Assembly (NCBI GenBank): GCA_963169665.1
Contig: CAUJET010000101.1
Span: forward strand, 1 to 46,799
DNA: 46,799 bases
DNA from: Actinomycetota bacterium
GTDB taxonomy: Bacteria; Actinomycetota; Acidimicrobiia; Acidimicrobiales; Ilumatobacteraceae
Direction of reading: 5' to 3'
Under the pieces are notes generated by a model. It saw only the letters and a list, made by a program, of their open reading frames with translations, was not told the origin of the DNA and did not search any database. Positions 39,753 through 46,799 of the stretch are shown piece by piece. Each line of letters begins with the position of its first letter. Positions within the stretch are counted from its first letter, which is position 1. Both the position numbers and the translations under genes were made by a program.

Positions 39753-40889
39753 ATGGATCGACAGCCGATGACACACCGACTGCCGTACGTCGTCCCGTTC
39801 CTCGGGCTGCTGCTGCTCGGCGCCACCTGGGGACGAGACCTGCCGCCGTTCGCGGCGCTCCTCCTCGCCCTCGTGCACGTCGGCGTGGTGATGACCGCCG
39901 TGACCCACGCCGAGGAGATCGCCCATCGCGTGGGCGAGCCGTTCGGCACGCTCGTGTTGGCACTCGCCGTCACCGTCATCGAGGTCGCGCTCATCGTCAC
40001 CCTCATGGTCACCGAGGGCGACAAGGCGGCCACGCTCGCTCGGGACACCGTGTTCGCCGCAGTGATGATCGTGAGCAACGGCATCGTGGGCGTGTGCCTG
40101 CTGCTCGCCGCGCGCCGCACCCACGTGGTGCGCTTCAGCGAGCAGGGCGCCTATGCGCTGTTCGGCACGGTGATCACGCTGGCCACGCTCAGCCTCGTGA
40201 TGCCCACGTTCACGCAGAGCTCCGACGGTCCGACGTTCACCTCGTCCCAGCTGGCGTTCTCCGCCGTTGCGTCGGCCACCGTGTACGGCATCTTCGTGTT
40301 CGTGCAGACACGCCGGCTGCGGTGGATGTTCCTCGACACCGGCACCGATCTCGCCGGCGAACGCGAGGCGACCCTGGCCGAGGTCGGCCTCGACGGCAGG
40401 TTCGTCGACGACGAGCACGAGGGCCCGATCGAGCTGCGGCCGCTGCTCGTGAGCGTCGGCCTGCTGCTCGTCAGCCTCGTCGCCGTGGTGGGGCTCGCGA
40501 AGACGCTGTCACCCTCGATCGAGGACGCGATCGTGTGGGCCGGTGCACCCCAGTCCTTCGTCGGTGTGGTGATCGCGCTGATGGTCCTGCTCCCCGAGTC
40601 GATCGCTGCGTTCCGCGCAGCGAGTCGCGGAGAGATGCAGACGAGCCTGAACCTGGCGCTCGGCTCCGGGCTGGCGAGCATCGGGCTCACGATCCCGGCG
40701 ATCGCGATCGCATCCATCTGGCTCGACGGCGAGATCCGCCTCGGTCTCGGGAGCACCGGCATCGTGCTGCTGGCGCTCACCGCGGCGGTGAGCATCCTGA
40801 CCTTCGGCTCGGGGCGGGCCACCGTGCTGCAGGCGACGCATCACCTCGTGCTGTTCGCAGCCTTCATCTACTTCGCGCTCGAACCCTGA
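39753..40889 (+). CDS. Ca2+(Na+)/H+ antiporter, CaCA family (ChaA-like)
   Basis: A 378-residue polytopic membrane protein with about eleven hydrophobic segments. The two alpha repeats are GEPFGTLVLALAVTVIEVALI and LLPESIAAFRAASRGEMQTSLNLALGSGLASIGL, as in calcium/cation:proton antiporters. It exports cations in exchange for protons. The start is set by a leaderless -10 box. It is unlikely to belong to the catabolic pathway. Two hairpins separate it from the convergent nitroreductase. Confidence 0.92.
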   Translation: MDRQPMTHRLPYVVPFLGLLLLGATWGRDLPPFAALLLALVHVGVVMTAVTHAEEIAHRVGEPFGTLVLALAVTVIEVALIVTLMVTEGDKAATLARDTVFAAVMIVSNGIVGVCLLLAARRTHVVRFSEQGAYALFGTVITLATLSLVMPTFTQSSDGPTFTSSQLAFSAVASATVYGIFVFVQTRRLRWMFLDTGTDLAGEREATLAEVGLDGRFVDDEHEGPIELRPLLVSVGLLLVSLVAVVGLAKTLSPSIEDAIVWAGAPQSFVGVVIALMVLLPESIAAFRAASRGEMQTSLNLALGSGLASIGLTIPAIAIASIWLDGEIRLGLGSTGIVLLALTAAVSILTFGSGRATVLQATHHLVLFAAFIYFALEP

Positions 40890-40930
40890 CTCGCGACCGA
40901 TCGACTCGCGAGCAGGCCGCTGCCGAGCGG
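40890..40930. terminator. Double hairpin between convergent antiporter and nitroreductase genes
   Basis: CTCGCGA (40890-40896) pairs with TCGCGAG (40906-40912), and CCGCT (40917-40921) pairs with AGCGG (40926-40930). They fill the gap between two convergent stop codons. Confidence 0.55.
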
Positions 40931-40943
40931 TCGGTGGCGACGG

Positions 40944-41606
40944 TCAGCTCCAGGCGTTCCAGCGGATGACGTTGTCGGCGGGCGGGCGCTTGGCCAGCTT
41001 GAAGTCGGTGCCGATCGTGTAGGCCACCGGGAACAGGCCGGCCTGGGTGTACTCGTCGTACGGGATGTTCAACAGCTCGGCCATCTCACGCTCGCTCTGC
41101 AGCGTCATCGTGGTCCACGCGGTGCCGAGGCCGCGCTCGCGTGCGGCGAGCATGAAGCTCCACACACCGGGCAGGATCGATCCCCAGCGCGAGGCCTGTC
41201 GCGCGACCGGCGTGGCGTCGGTCATCCGGTCGGCGAGCAGCGGGATCATCATCACCGGCACCTTCTCGAAGTGTTCGGCGAGATAGGTGGCCGACTGCTG
41301 CACCGCATCGCCCGCCTGCTCGCTCTTCGGCTTGCCCGACGTCTCGGCGTAGACGAAGAAGTGCTTGCGGTAGATCTCCGCGATCGCGAGCTTGGTGGCC
41401 GGGTCGTCGACGAACACCCAGCGCCAGCGCTGCGTGTTCGAGCCCGACGGCGACTGGTGCGCGATCTCCACGCACTCGGTGATCAGCTCACGCGGCACCG
41501 GCCGATCGAAATCGAGCCGCTTGCGCACCGCACGGGTGGTGGTGAGCACCTCGTCGGCGGTGAGGCCGAGGCGAGGGAAGCCGGCGGGCGTGAGCTGATC
41601 ACTCAT
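40944..41606 (-). CDS. Nitroreductase-family FMN oxidoreductase
   Basis: A 220-residue nitroreductase: LTTTRAVRKRLDFDRPVP, HQSPSGSNTQRWRWVFVDD, a mid-segment SRWGSILPGVWSFMLAARERGLGTAWTT, and RPPADNVIRWN near the end. Similar proteins reduce enones or dehalogenate. It is the last gene of the two-SDR operon (36 bases after the SDR stop). The start follows a GGAAGGAA ribosome-binding site. Confidence 0.92.
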   Translation of the reverse strand: MSDQLTPAGFPRLGLTADEVLTTTRAVRKRLDFDRPVPRELITECVEIAHQSPSGSNTQRWRWVFVDDPATKLAIAEIYRKHFFVYAETSGKPKSEQAGDAVQQSATYLAEHFEKVPVMMIPLLADRMTDATPVARQASRWGSILPGVWSFMLAARERGLGTAWTTMTLQSEREMAELLNIPYDEYTQAGLFPVAYTIGTDFKLAKRPPADNVIRWNAWS

Positions 41607-41642
41607 GAGTGTGTGGTTCCTTCCGGTCGATCCGCGAGCGGA

Positions 41643-42425
41643 TCAGTAGGGCATCGTGCCGCCATCGACCGGGAACATGTTCCCGGTGATGTTGCGTGCG
41701 GCGTCGCTGGCGAGCATGACGGCAACGGCCGCCACCTCCTCCACCTTGTTCGGGCGCTTGATCGAGCTCTCCTGGCAGAACATGTCGATCAGCTCGTCGT
41801 AGCCGGCCACGCCCATCGCGATCGCCGAATCGGGACCCGTCTCACGCACGATGTCGGTCTCGATGATGCCGGGCAGGATCGAGTTGACCGTGATGCCGAG
41901 CGTGCCCACCTCGGCCGCGGCCGCCTTCACGAGGCCGTTGACCGCGTGTTTGGTGGTGGCGTACCCGGGGATGCCCGGCTTGCCGAGTTTGCCCTCGACC
42001 GACGACGTCACGATGATCCGGCCCGTCTGGCGCTCCATCATGTGCTGCAGGGCTTTGCGCATGCCCCAGAACACATGGTTGAGGTTCCAGTCGATCTCGA
42101 GGTTCCACTCCTCGTCGGTCATCGCGAACACCGGCGCGGTGTTCAGCACGCCGCCCGAGTTGAGACAGCAGATGTCGAGCTGACCGTACTTCTCGATCGT
42201 GAAGGCGATGAGCCCTTCGACCGTCGCCTGCTTCGAGGCGTCCCCGCCGTAGAAGGCGGCACGGTCACCGGCATTCATCTCCTCGAGGCATTTCATGCCC
42301 TTGGCCTCGTCGCGACCGTTGACGACCACCGAGGCGCCCTCGGCGATGAAGGCATCGGCCATCGCGCGCCCGATGCTGCGGGTGCCGCCCGTGATGCAGG
42401 CGACCTTTCCATCCAACTTGCCCAT
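41643..42425 (-). CDS. Short-chain dehydrogenase/reductase (tandem copy B)
   Basis: A 260-residue SDR: ITGGTRSIG coenzyme loop, LNSGG in place of NNAG, Ser in VTSSVEGKLGKPG, YATTK, and LPGIIETD. It resembles the next upstream gene over its whole length (SSVEGKxGKPxI, MGITVN/LGITVN, IKRxNxxE), so the two arose by tandem duplication. An AGGGGGA ribosome-binding site precedes the ATG. Confidence 0.93.
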   Translation of the reverse strand: MGKLDGKVACITGGTRSIGRAMADAFIAEGASVVVNGRDEAKGMKCLEEMNAGDRAAFYGGDASKQATVEGLIAFTIEKYGQLDICCLNSGGVLNTAPVFAMTDEEWNLEIDWNLNHVFWGMRKALQHMMERQTGRIIVTSSVEGKLGKPGIPGYATTKHAVNGLVKAAAAEVGTLGITVNSILPGIIETDIVRETGPDSAIAMGVAGYDELIDMFCQESSIKRPNKVEEVAAVAVMLASDAARNITGNMFPVDGGTMPY

Positions 42426-42444
42426 GTGATTCAGTCCCCCTGCA

Positions 42445-43224
42445 TCAGTACGGCGACGTGCCGCCGTCGATCGAGATCATCGATCCCGTGATTCCAGCCC
42501 CGGCATCCGATGCCAGCAGTACGGCCACCAGGGCCACGTCCTCGCACTCGTTCAGCCGCTTGATCGCCGACTGCTGGGCGAACACGTCGAGGAGTCCCTC
42601 GTACGTGAGCCCCATGGCTTCGGCGGCCGGCGGACCGGCGGTGCGCATCTCGTCGGTCTCGATGGCCCCGGGGCACAGCGCGTTGACGGTGATGCCCATC
42701 GTGCCGACCTCCTTGGCCGCCGACTTGCAGAGGCCGTTGATGGCGTGCTTCGAGGCGACGTAGCTCGAGATGGCCGGCTTGCCCATCTTGCCCTCGACCG
42801 AGCTCATCGCCATGATGCGGCCCCAGCCCTGGGGGATCATGTAGTTGAGCGCGGTGCGCATCGTCCAGAACGTGTGCCAGAAGTTCCACAGCATCGCGTC
42901 TTCCATCGCGGCGTCGGTCATCTGCGCGACAGGTGCGTAGTCGCTGCCACCGCCGGCGTTGGGCACGAGGATGTCGATCTTGCCGAAGTGCTCGACCGTG
43001 CCGTGCACGATCGCTTCGCAGTCCTCGCGCTTCTTCACGTCACCGGCGATGAAGTGCACCCGGTCGCCGGCGTTCAGCTCGGCGATCGACGCTTCCGCCT
43101 TCTTGGCGTCGCGGCCGTTGATGACCACCTTCGCCCCTTCGTCGAGGAAGGCCTTGGCACATGCCAGGCCGATCCCTCTCGTTCCACCCGTGACGCACGC
43201 GACACGGCCGTCGAGAACACCCAT
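42445..43224 (-). CDS. Short-chain dehydrogenase/reductase (tandem copy A)
   Basis: A 259-residue SDR: VTGGTRGIG loop, PNAGG in place of NNAG, Ser in AMSSVEGKMGKP, YVASK and CPGAIETDEM. It is first in the SDR-SDR-nitroreductase operon with a GAGGGGGA ribosome-binding site. The promoter region carries an ACTTA operator. Together the two SDRs could form a heteromeric dehydrogenase or act on consecutive intermediates. Confidence 0.93.
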   Translation of the reverse strand: MGVLDGRVACVTGGTRGIGLACAKAFLDEGAKVVINGRDAKKAEASIAELNAGDRVHFIAGDVKKREDCEAIVHGTVEHFGKIDILVPNAGGGSDYAPVAQMTDAAMEDAMLWNFWHTFWTMRTALNYMIPQGWGRIMAMSSVEGKMGKPAISSYVASKHAINGLCKSAAKEVGTMGITVNALCPGAIETDEMRTAGPPAAEAMGLTYEGLLDVFAQQSAIKRLNECEDVALVAVLLASDAGAGITGSMISIDGGTSPY

Positions 43225-43265
43225 GATTCCCCCTCTTCCAGGTCCCCCAAGTCGGACGGCGCATA

Positions 43266-43283
43266 ACTTACTCGCTGATCACT
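43266..43283. promoter_or_regulatory. ACTTA-type 18-bp operator, site 6
   Basis: ACTTACTCGCTGATCACT lies 42 bases upstream of the SDR operon and 126 bases upstream of the divergent monooxygenase. It is the weakest of the six sites at positions 11 and 17. Confidence 0.55.
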
Positions 43284-43396
43284 TAGTCGTGCGCAGCCGG
43301 GGACGTCGGACGTGATCCTGGCACGGATGCCGGGCCCGACCTGACGGCCGGCGCGAGGGCGGTTCCGCCGACCGGCCGCGCTCGGGAACGGCTGAG

Positions 43397-43402
43397 TAGG
43401 GT
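43397..43402 (+). promoter_or_regulatory. -10 box TAGGGT of monooxygenase gene
   Basis: TAGGGT is followed by exactly six bases and the ATG at 43409, leaderless geometry. Confidence 0.6.
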
Positions 43403-43408
43403 CGGGCC

Positions 43409-44896
43409 ATGAGCGATCACGTCGACGTCCTGGTGGTGGGGGCCGGTATCTCGGGCATTGGGGCCGCCTACCACCTGCAGACCCTCAGCCCCGACCGCAC
43501 CTTCACGATCCTCGAGGGCCGCGACGACATCGGTGGCACCTGGGACCTGTTCCGGTACCCGGGCGTGCGCAGCGACAGCGACATGCACACCCTCGGCTAC
43601 TCGTTCAAGCCGTGGACGGCGGCGAAGTCGATCGCCGACGGCCCGTCGATCATGAGCTACCTCCGCGACACCGTCGCCCAGTACGGCATCGATCGCCACA
43701 TCCGCTTCGGCCACCTCGTCACCACGGCCGAGTGGTCGAGCGACGACGCGCGCTGGACGGTCACCGCGACGAAGAAGGCCACCGGCGAGACCGTGCGCCT
43801 CACCTGCAACTTCCTCTTCATGTGCTCGGGCTACTACTCCTACAAGGAGGGGTACACGCCCGAGTTCCCGGGCCGCGACCGCTTCCAGGGTCGCATCGTG
43901 CACCCGCAGGCGTGGCCCGACGACCTCGACTACGCCGGCAAGAAGGTCGTGATCATCGGCTCGGGCGCGACGGCGATGACGCTCGTGCCGGCGATGGCCC
44001 ACCAGGCCGCACTCGTCACGATGCTACAACGCTCCCCCACCTACGTGGTGTCGGCACCCGACGAGGATCCGATCGCGAACGGGCTGCGCAAGGTGCTGCC
44101 CGGCAAGCTCGCCTACGAGGTCACGCGCAAGAAGAACGTGGCGCTGCAGCAGTTCATGTACGGCCGCACGCGCACCCAGCCCGACAAGGTGAAGCAGACG
44201 CTGCTCAAGCGGGTGCGCAAGGAGCTCGGCGAGGACTACGACGTCGACACCCATTTCACGCCCACGTACAACCCGTGGGACCAGCGCATGTGCCTGGTGC
44301 CGAACAGCGACCTGTTCAAGTCGATCAACAGCGGCAAGGCAAAGGTGGTCACCGACCACATCGACACCTTCGACGAGACCGGCATCGTGCTCGCCTCCGG
44401 CGCGCACCTCGACGCCGACATCATCGTCACCGCGACCGGACTCAACCTGGTGACCCTCGGCGAGATGACGTTCGTCGTCGACGGCGAGACCGTCGACTTC
44501 GCCGACACCTGGACCTACAAGGGCATGTCGTACTCGGGCGTCCCGAACCTCGTGTCGACGTTCGGCTACATCAACGCCTCGTGGACCCTGCGCGCCGACC
44601 TCACGAGCGAGTACGTGTGCCGCCTGCTCAACCACATGCGCGACACCGGCACCGTCCAGTGCACGCCCGTGCTGCGGCCGAGCGACGCGAACATGCCGCA
44701 GCGCCCGTGGATCGACGACTTCTCGGCCGGCTACATGCAGCGCGTGATGGACCGCTTCCCGAAGCAGGGCGACCGCGAGCCGTGGATCAACCCGCAGAAC
44801 TACACGCGCGACAAGAAGATGTTCCGCAAGGCCCCGCTCGACGACGGCTGCATGCAGTTCACCAAGCCCCGCGTCCGCGAGACCGCCCCGGCCTGA
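43409..44896 (+). CDS. Flavin-containing monooxygenase, Baeyer-Villiger type (EthA/MymA-like)
   Basis: A 495-residue class B flavoprotein monooxygenase. FAD motif GAGISG (residues 11-16), GGTWDLFRYPGVRSD, the BVMO fingerprint FQGRIVHPQAWP (159-170, FxGxxxHxxxWP), and NADPH motif IGSGATA (183-189). It inserts oxygen next to a ketone to give an ester or lactone, or oxygenates a heteroatom. It resembles EthA/MymA of mycobacteria in length and motif order. An adjacent serine/thioesterase step is not encoded directly beside it. The start is set by a leaderless -10 box. Confidence 0.94.
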   Translation: MSDHVDVLVVGAGISGIGAAYHLQTLSPDRTFTILEGRDDIGGTWDLFRYPGVRSDSDMHTLGYSFKPWTAAKSIADGPSIMSYLRDTVAQYGIDRHIRFGHLVTTAEWSSDDARWTVTATKKATGETVRLTCNFLFMCSGYYSYKEGYTPEFPGRDRFQGRIVHPQAWPDDLDYAGKKVVIIGSGATAMTLVPAMAHQAALVTMLQRSPTYVVSAPDEDPIANGLRKVLPGKLAYEVTRKKNVALQQFMYGRTRTQPDKVKQTLLKRVRKELGEDYDVDTHFTPTYNPWDQRMCLVPNSDLFKSINSGKAKVVTDHIDTFDETGIVLASGAHLDADIIVTATGLNLVTLGEMTFVVDGETVDFADTWTYKGMSYSGVPNLVSTFGYINASWTLRADLTSEYVCRLLNHMRDTGTVQCTPVLRPSDANMPQRPWIDDFSAGYMQRVMDRFPKQGDREPWINPQNYTRDKKMFRKAPLDDGCMQFTKPRVRETAPA

Positions 44897-44919
44897 GTCA
44901 CGTCCGAGTCGGCCCCGAG

Positions 44920-45462
44920 TCACGCCTCCGGGTCGACCGACAACGCCATCACGACGTGACCCTCGGCGTCGAGCAGCTCGATGCCGACGATCTCGTTCGT
45001 CGCTGCGACGGCATGACCGAACACGATCGGCGGATCGGGCCGATCGTTCGCCAACAAGGCCTGCTGGTCGAACGTCGTCCCGTCGATCATCCAGAACCGA
45101 GCCGACACGACCTGCTCGTCCCCGGTGACGACCCAGCCGGCCGAGGCGTCGCCATGGATCCCACCGTCGTACACCGCACCCTGTGAGCCCGGCTCCGTGC
45201 CCATGCACGTGCTGAAGGCGGTGTCGACCACGGCGACCAGACAACTCGGAGCAAGCATGAGTCCGAACAATGGCGGCGGTCCGCCCTCGTCCACCGCGAG
45301 CAGGCCCTCGACGGCCGCGGTGTACAGGATCACCGCATCAGGCGGCGGGCCCTCCGACTGCAGCGGGTCATGCCTCGCCTCCTCGGTCGAGCCGCCGCAC
45401 GCCGCACCGACGAGGATCAGGGCGGCACCGACCAACGAGCGCACCATCCTGCGACGGTTCAC
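44920..45462 (-). CDS. Predicted lipoprotein of unknown function
   Basis: A 180-residue exported protein with an N-terminal hydrophobic signal and a lipobox GAAC (residues near 20), after which come acidic and Pro-rich residues and a roughly 140-residue soluble domain I do not recognise. It contains two further cysteines (CLVAVVDTAFSTC) that could form a disulfide. GTG start overlaps the stop of the gene upstream (GTGA) and follows GAGGTG, so it is the third gene of the sigma-factor operon. Confidence 0.78.
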   Translation of the reverse strand: MNRRRMVRSLVGAALILVGAACGGSTEEARHDPLQSEGPPPDAVILYTAAVEGLLAVDEGGPPPLFGLMLAPSCLVAVVDTAFSTCMGTEPGSQGAVYDGGIHGDASAGWVVTGDEQVVSARFWMIDGTTFDQQALLANDRPDPPIVFGHAVAATNEIVGIELLDAEGHVVMALSVDPEA

Positions 45463-46520
45463 GGCGTCACCTCGTCGAATCCCTCGACCCTGGTGCGTTC
45501 GCGGAACACCACTGCGCCGGCGGCGTCCCGGCCGACCACCTCGTAGCTCCCGGGCTCGAGTTCGATGCTCCCCCAGCGCACCGTCACGCCGGAGTCGGGG
45601 TCGACGATCGGGTGCAGCGTCACGCTCGTGCCACCGATCTCGACCGAGCTGACGTCGGCGGTGGCGCGTATGGTCGAGGGCTGGCCGGTGGCGGATGCGA
45701 CCACCACGCCGGTCTCCTCGTCCGCTGCCGGTGTGCCCCCGAAGCCCACCGTTCCCGTGCTGTAGGCGAGGTACACCCCGCCGCGGAGCGAGCCGGTGAC
45801 CATGCGCTCGACCTCGAGATCGTCGAAACGGAAGACCGTCACCGGTTCGGATCCGGCCCGGCCGACCCGGCCGAGCGTCGCGAAACCCTGACGGAGCGGG
45901 AGCCGACGCCATGCGTCCTCGCCCACCGTCACGGCCTGCCGTGCGAGCTCGACGAGGTCGGGTCGGAACCCTGCGTCCACCTCTCCCTCGAGCGCGAGCA
46001 CCAGCGTCAGACCGTCGGCCAGGTCGCGCACGGCGCGGCGGCCGTCCGGCGTCGCGAACACGAGCGGCGCCCCCGTGAGCTCGTCGGGCACGAGACCGTC
46101 GTCGACGACGGGGTCACGCAGCGACATGACCCGGAGCACCGCGTCGCCGCGGCCGAACCTGATCACCTCACCGACGTGTGCCCCGAGGCCGTCGACCGCT
46201 CGGTCGTACGGCGCGATGCCGAGGTACTGCCAGCCGCTGCCCGGCGTGACGATCGCCCATCGCGGTCCGTCGAGGGCACCGGAGGCACCGTCGTCGCGGC
46301 GCTGCGTGACGACCGCCCCGAGGCCGGCCAGCAGCACCACCGCCGCCGCGACCATCACCAGCCGCAACGGCTGGCGGCGCCAGGTCGGCCCGGCAGCGCG
46401 CGCATCGAGCGTCGTCCGCCCGTGTCGCGTCGATCGAGCCAGCGCGACGTACGTCGCGCGCAACCGACGCTCGAGATCGTCGTCGCTCAGGGATGCCGGG
46501 GCGCCCAGGGCGTCGCTCAT
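45459..46520 (-). CDS. Single-pass membrane protein next to ECF sigma factor (possible anti-sigma-like)
   Basis: A 353-residue protein. Residues 1-50 are probably cytoplasmic (SDDDLERRLRATYVAL, then basic), residues 53-72 form one transmembrane helix (LVMVAAAVVLLAGLGAVV), and the rest is an extracytoplasmic, strand-rich domain. The topology and position directly after an ECF sigma gene suggest an anti-sigma or sensor role. The usual zinc-binding anti-sigma motif (HxxxCxxC) is not present in the N terminus. Start codon overlaps the sigma stop (ATGA). Confidence 0.75.
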   Translation of the reverse strand: MSDALGAPASLSDDDLERRLRATYVALARSTRHGRTTLDARAAGPTWRRQPLRLVMVAAAVVLLAGLGAVVTQRRDDGASGALDGPRWAIVTPGSGWQYLGIAPYDRAVDGLGAHVGEVIRFGRGDAVLRVMSLRDPVVDDGLVPDELTGAPLVFATPDGRRAVRDLADGLTLVLALEGEVDAGFRPDLVELARQAVTVGEDAWRRLPLRQGFATLGRVGRAGSEPVTVFRFDDLEVERMVTGSLRGGVYLAYSTGTVGFGGTPAADEETGVVVASATGQPSTIRATADVSSVEIGGTSVTLHPIVDPDSGVTVRWGSIELEPGSYEVVGRDAAGAVVFRERTRVEGFDEVTP

Positions 46521-46799
46521 GCCAACTCCTTCCGCAACAGTTCGAGGCCTCGGTGCACCAGCGAGCGGACCGTGGCGCGACGTACGCCGAGCACCTCGGC
46601 GATCTCATCGTCGGGGAGGTCCTCGTAGTACCGCAGCGCGAGCACGGTCCGGTACCTCACTGGCAGGCGGCACACCGCGACCCAGGTGGCATCCACCTCG
46701 GGCTCGCCGAGGCTCGCCGGGTCGGGTCGGATCGGCGCTCGGCGGGCCACCACCTGGCGACGCACCCAGTTGCGGCTCAGGTTCACCACGGTGGTTCGT
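46517..46799 (-). CDS. ECF-type RNA polymerase sigma factor, C-terminal part (runs off right edge)
   Basis: About 94 residues inside the window, beginning RTTVVNLSRNWVRRQ (end of region 2/linker) and ending with sigma region 4: LPVRYRTVLALRYYEDLPDDEIAEVLGVRRATVRSLVHRGLELLRKEL, the helix-turn-helix that reads the -35 element (shown in parts: LPVRYRTVLALRYY, DEIAEVLGVRRATV, RSLVHRGLELLRKEL). The gene continues beyond 46799; an internal GTG within the window is not its start. It is coupled to a membrane partner and lipoprotein downstream. Confidence 0.92.
   Translation of the reverse strand, partial: RTTVVNLSRNWVRRQVVARRAPIRPDPASLGEPEVDATWVAVCRLPVRYRTVLALRYYEDLPDDEIAEVLGVRRATVRSLVHRGLELLRKELA

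Noticed and set aside
41629..41644. Palindrome GATCCGC-GA-GCGGATC
   Set aside because: The two-base loop is too small for a hairpin and the site overlaps the SDR stop codon; single occurrence seen.
8381..43283. ACTTA sites as KstR or KstR2 operators of cholesterol catabolism
   Set aside because: The half-site ACTNAC does not match the KstR (AAC..GTT) or KstR2 (CAAG..CTTG) patterns as I recall them, so a different TetR-like regulator is more likely.
1..46799. tRNA/rRNA genes, CRISPR arrays, insertion sequences, prophage genes
   Set aside because: None was seen on reading both strands; no regularly spaced repeats, transposase motifs or tRNA T-arm sequences were found, though short ncRNAs cannot be excluded by eye.

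Overview
The window comes from a very GC-rich actinobacterium. The overall picture fits an Acidimicrobiia/Ilumatobacter-like marine or soil lineage: many GTG starts, many apparently leaderless genes, and a mix of F420/luciferase-like, SnoaL-like, Rieske and P450 enzymes. That placement is inferred from gene content and was not checked by search. The left edge carries the first codons of tuf (EF-Tu) and the right edge an ECF sigma factor, so an accessory catabolic region sits between housekeeping or regulatory genes.

Layout. 0-3 kb: tuf start, a RidA-family protein, and an aminotransferase/2-hydroxyacid dehydrogenase pair. 3-17 kb: first catabolic block, with a Rieske ferredoxin, three SnoaL/NTF2-like proteins, a Rieske oxygenase, a TIM-barrel isomerase-like protein, a phosphohistidine (PEP-utilizing) protein without an ATP-grasp domain, a P450, a luciferase-like oxidoreductase, an NAD-dependent epimerase-like protein, an Old-Yellow-Enzyme/iron-sulfur flavoprotein, a lipoprotein serine hydrolase and an acyl-CoA thioesterase. 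17.1-23.8 kb: a tightly coupled operon of a small-molecule kinase, a membrane protein, and two tandem membrane-anchored proteins related to linalool dehydratase/isomerase, each followed by a small basic protein. The two small proteins are similar to each other and I recognise neither. 23.8-29 kb: a minus-strand operon with two Rieske oxygenases, a small coupled protein, a TIM-barrel protein and an SDR, preceded by a VOC protein. 29-33 kb: a sugar-type ABC transporter with a divergent binding protein. 33-38.4 kb: OYE flavoprotein, P450, nitroreductase, SDR and PPOX-fold protein. 38.4-41 kb: HAD hydrolase, truncated hemoglobin, cation/proton antiporter. 41-45 kb: nitroreductase, two tandem SDRs and a Baeyer-Villiger-type monooxygenase. 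45-46.8 kb: ECF sigma factor, a membrane-anchored partner and a lipoprotein.

How it may work together. The enzyme set (oxygenases, P450s, BVMO, SDRs, OYE reductases, thioesterase, dedicated ABC importer) looks like a pathway for a hydrophobic cyclic or terpenoid-like substrate, though the compound cannot be named from sequence. Six promoters spread over about 31 kb share an 18-bp imperfect palindrome beginning ACTTA, which suggests one TetR-like regulon whose regulator lies outside the window. Many genes start exactly at the position expected for a transcription start downstream of a -10 box, i.e. leaderless mRNAs.

The most unusual feature is the 18.3-23.8 kb membrane/linalool-dehydratase-like module with its paired small proteins. 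I saw no rRNA, tRNA, CRISPR array, insertion sequence or phage gene. No stretch longer than 300 bases lacks a gene.
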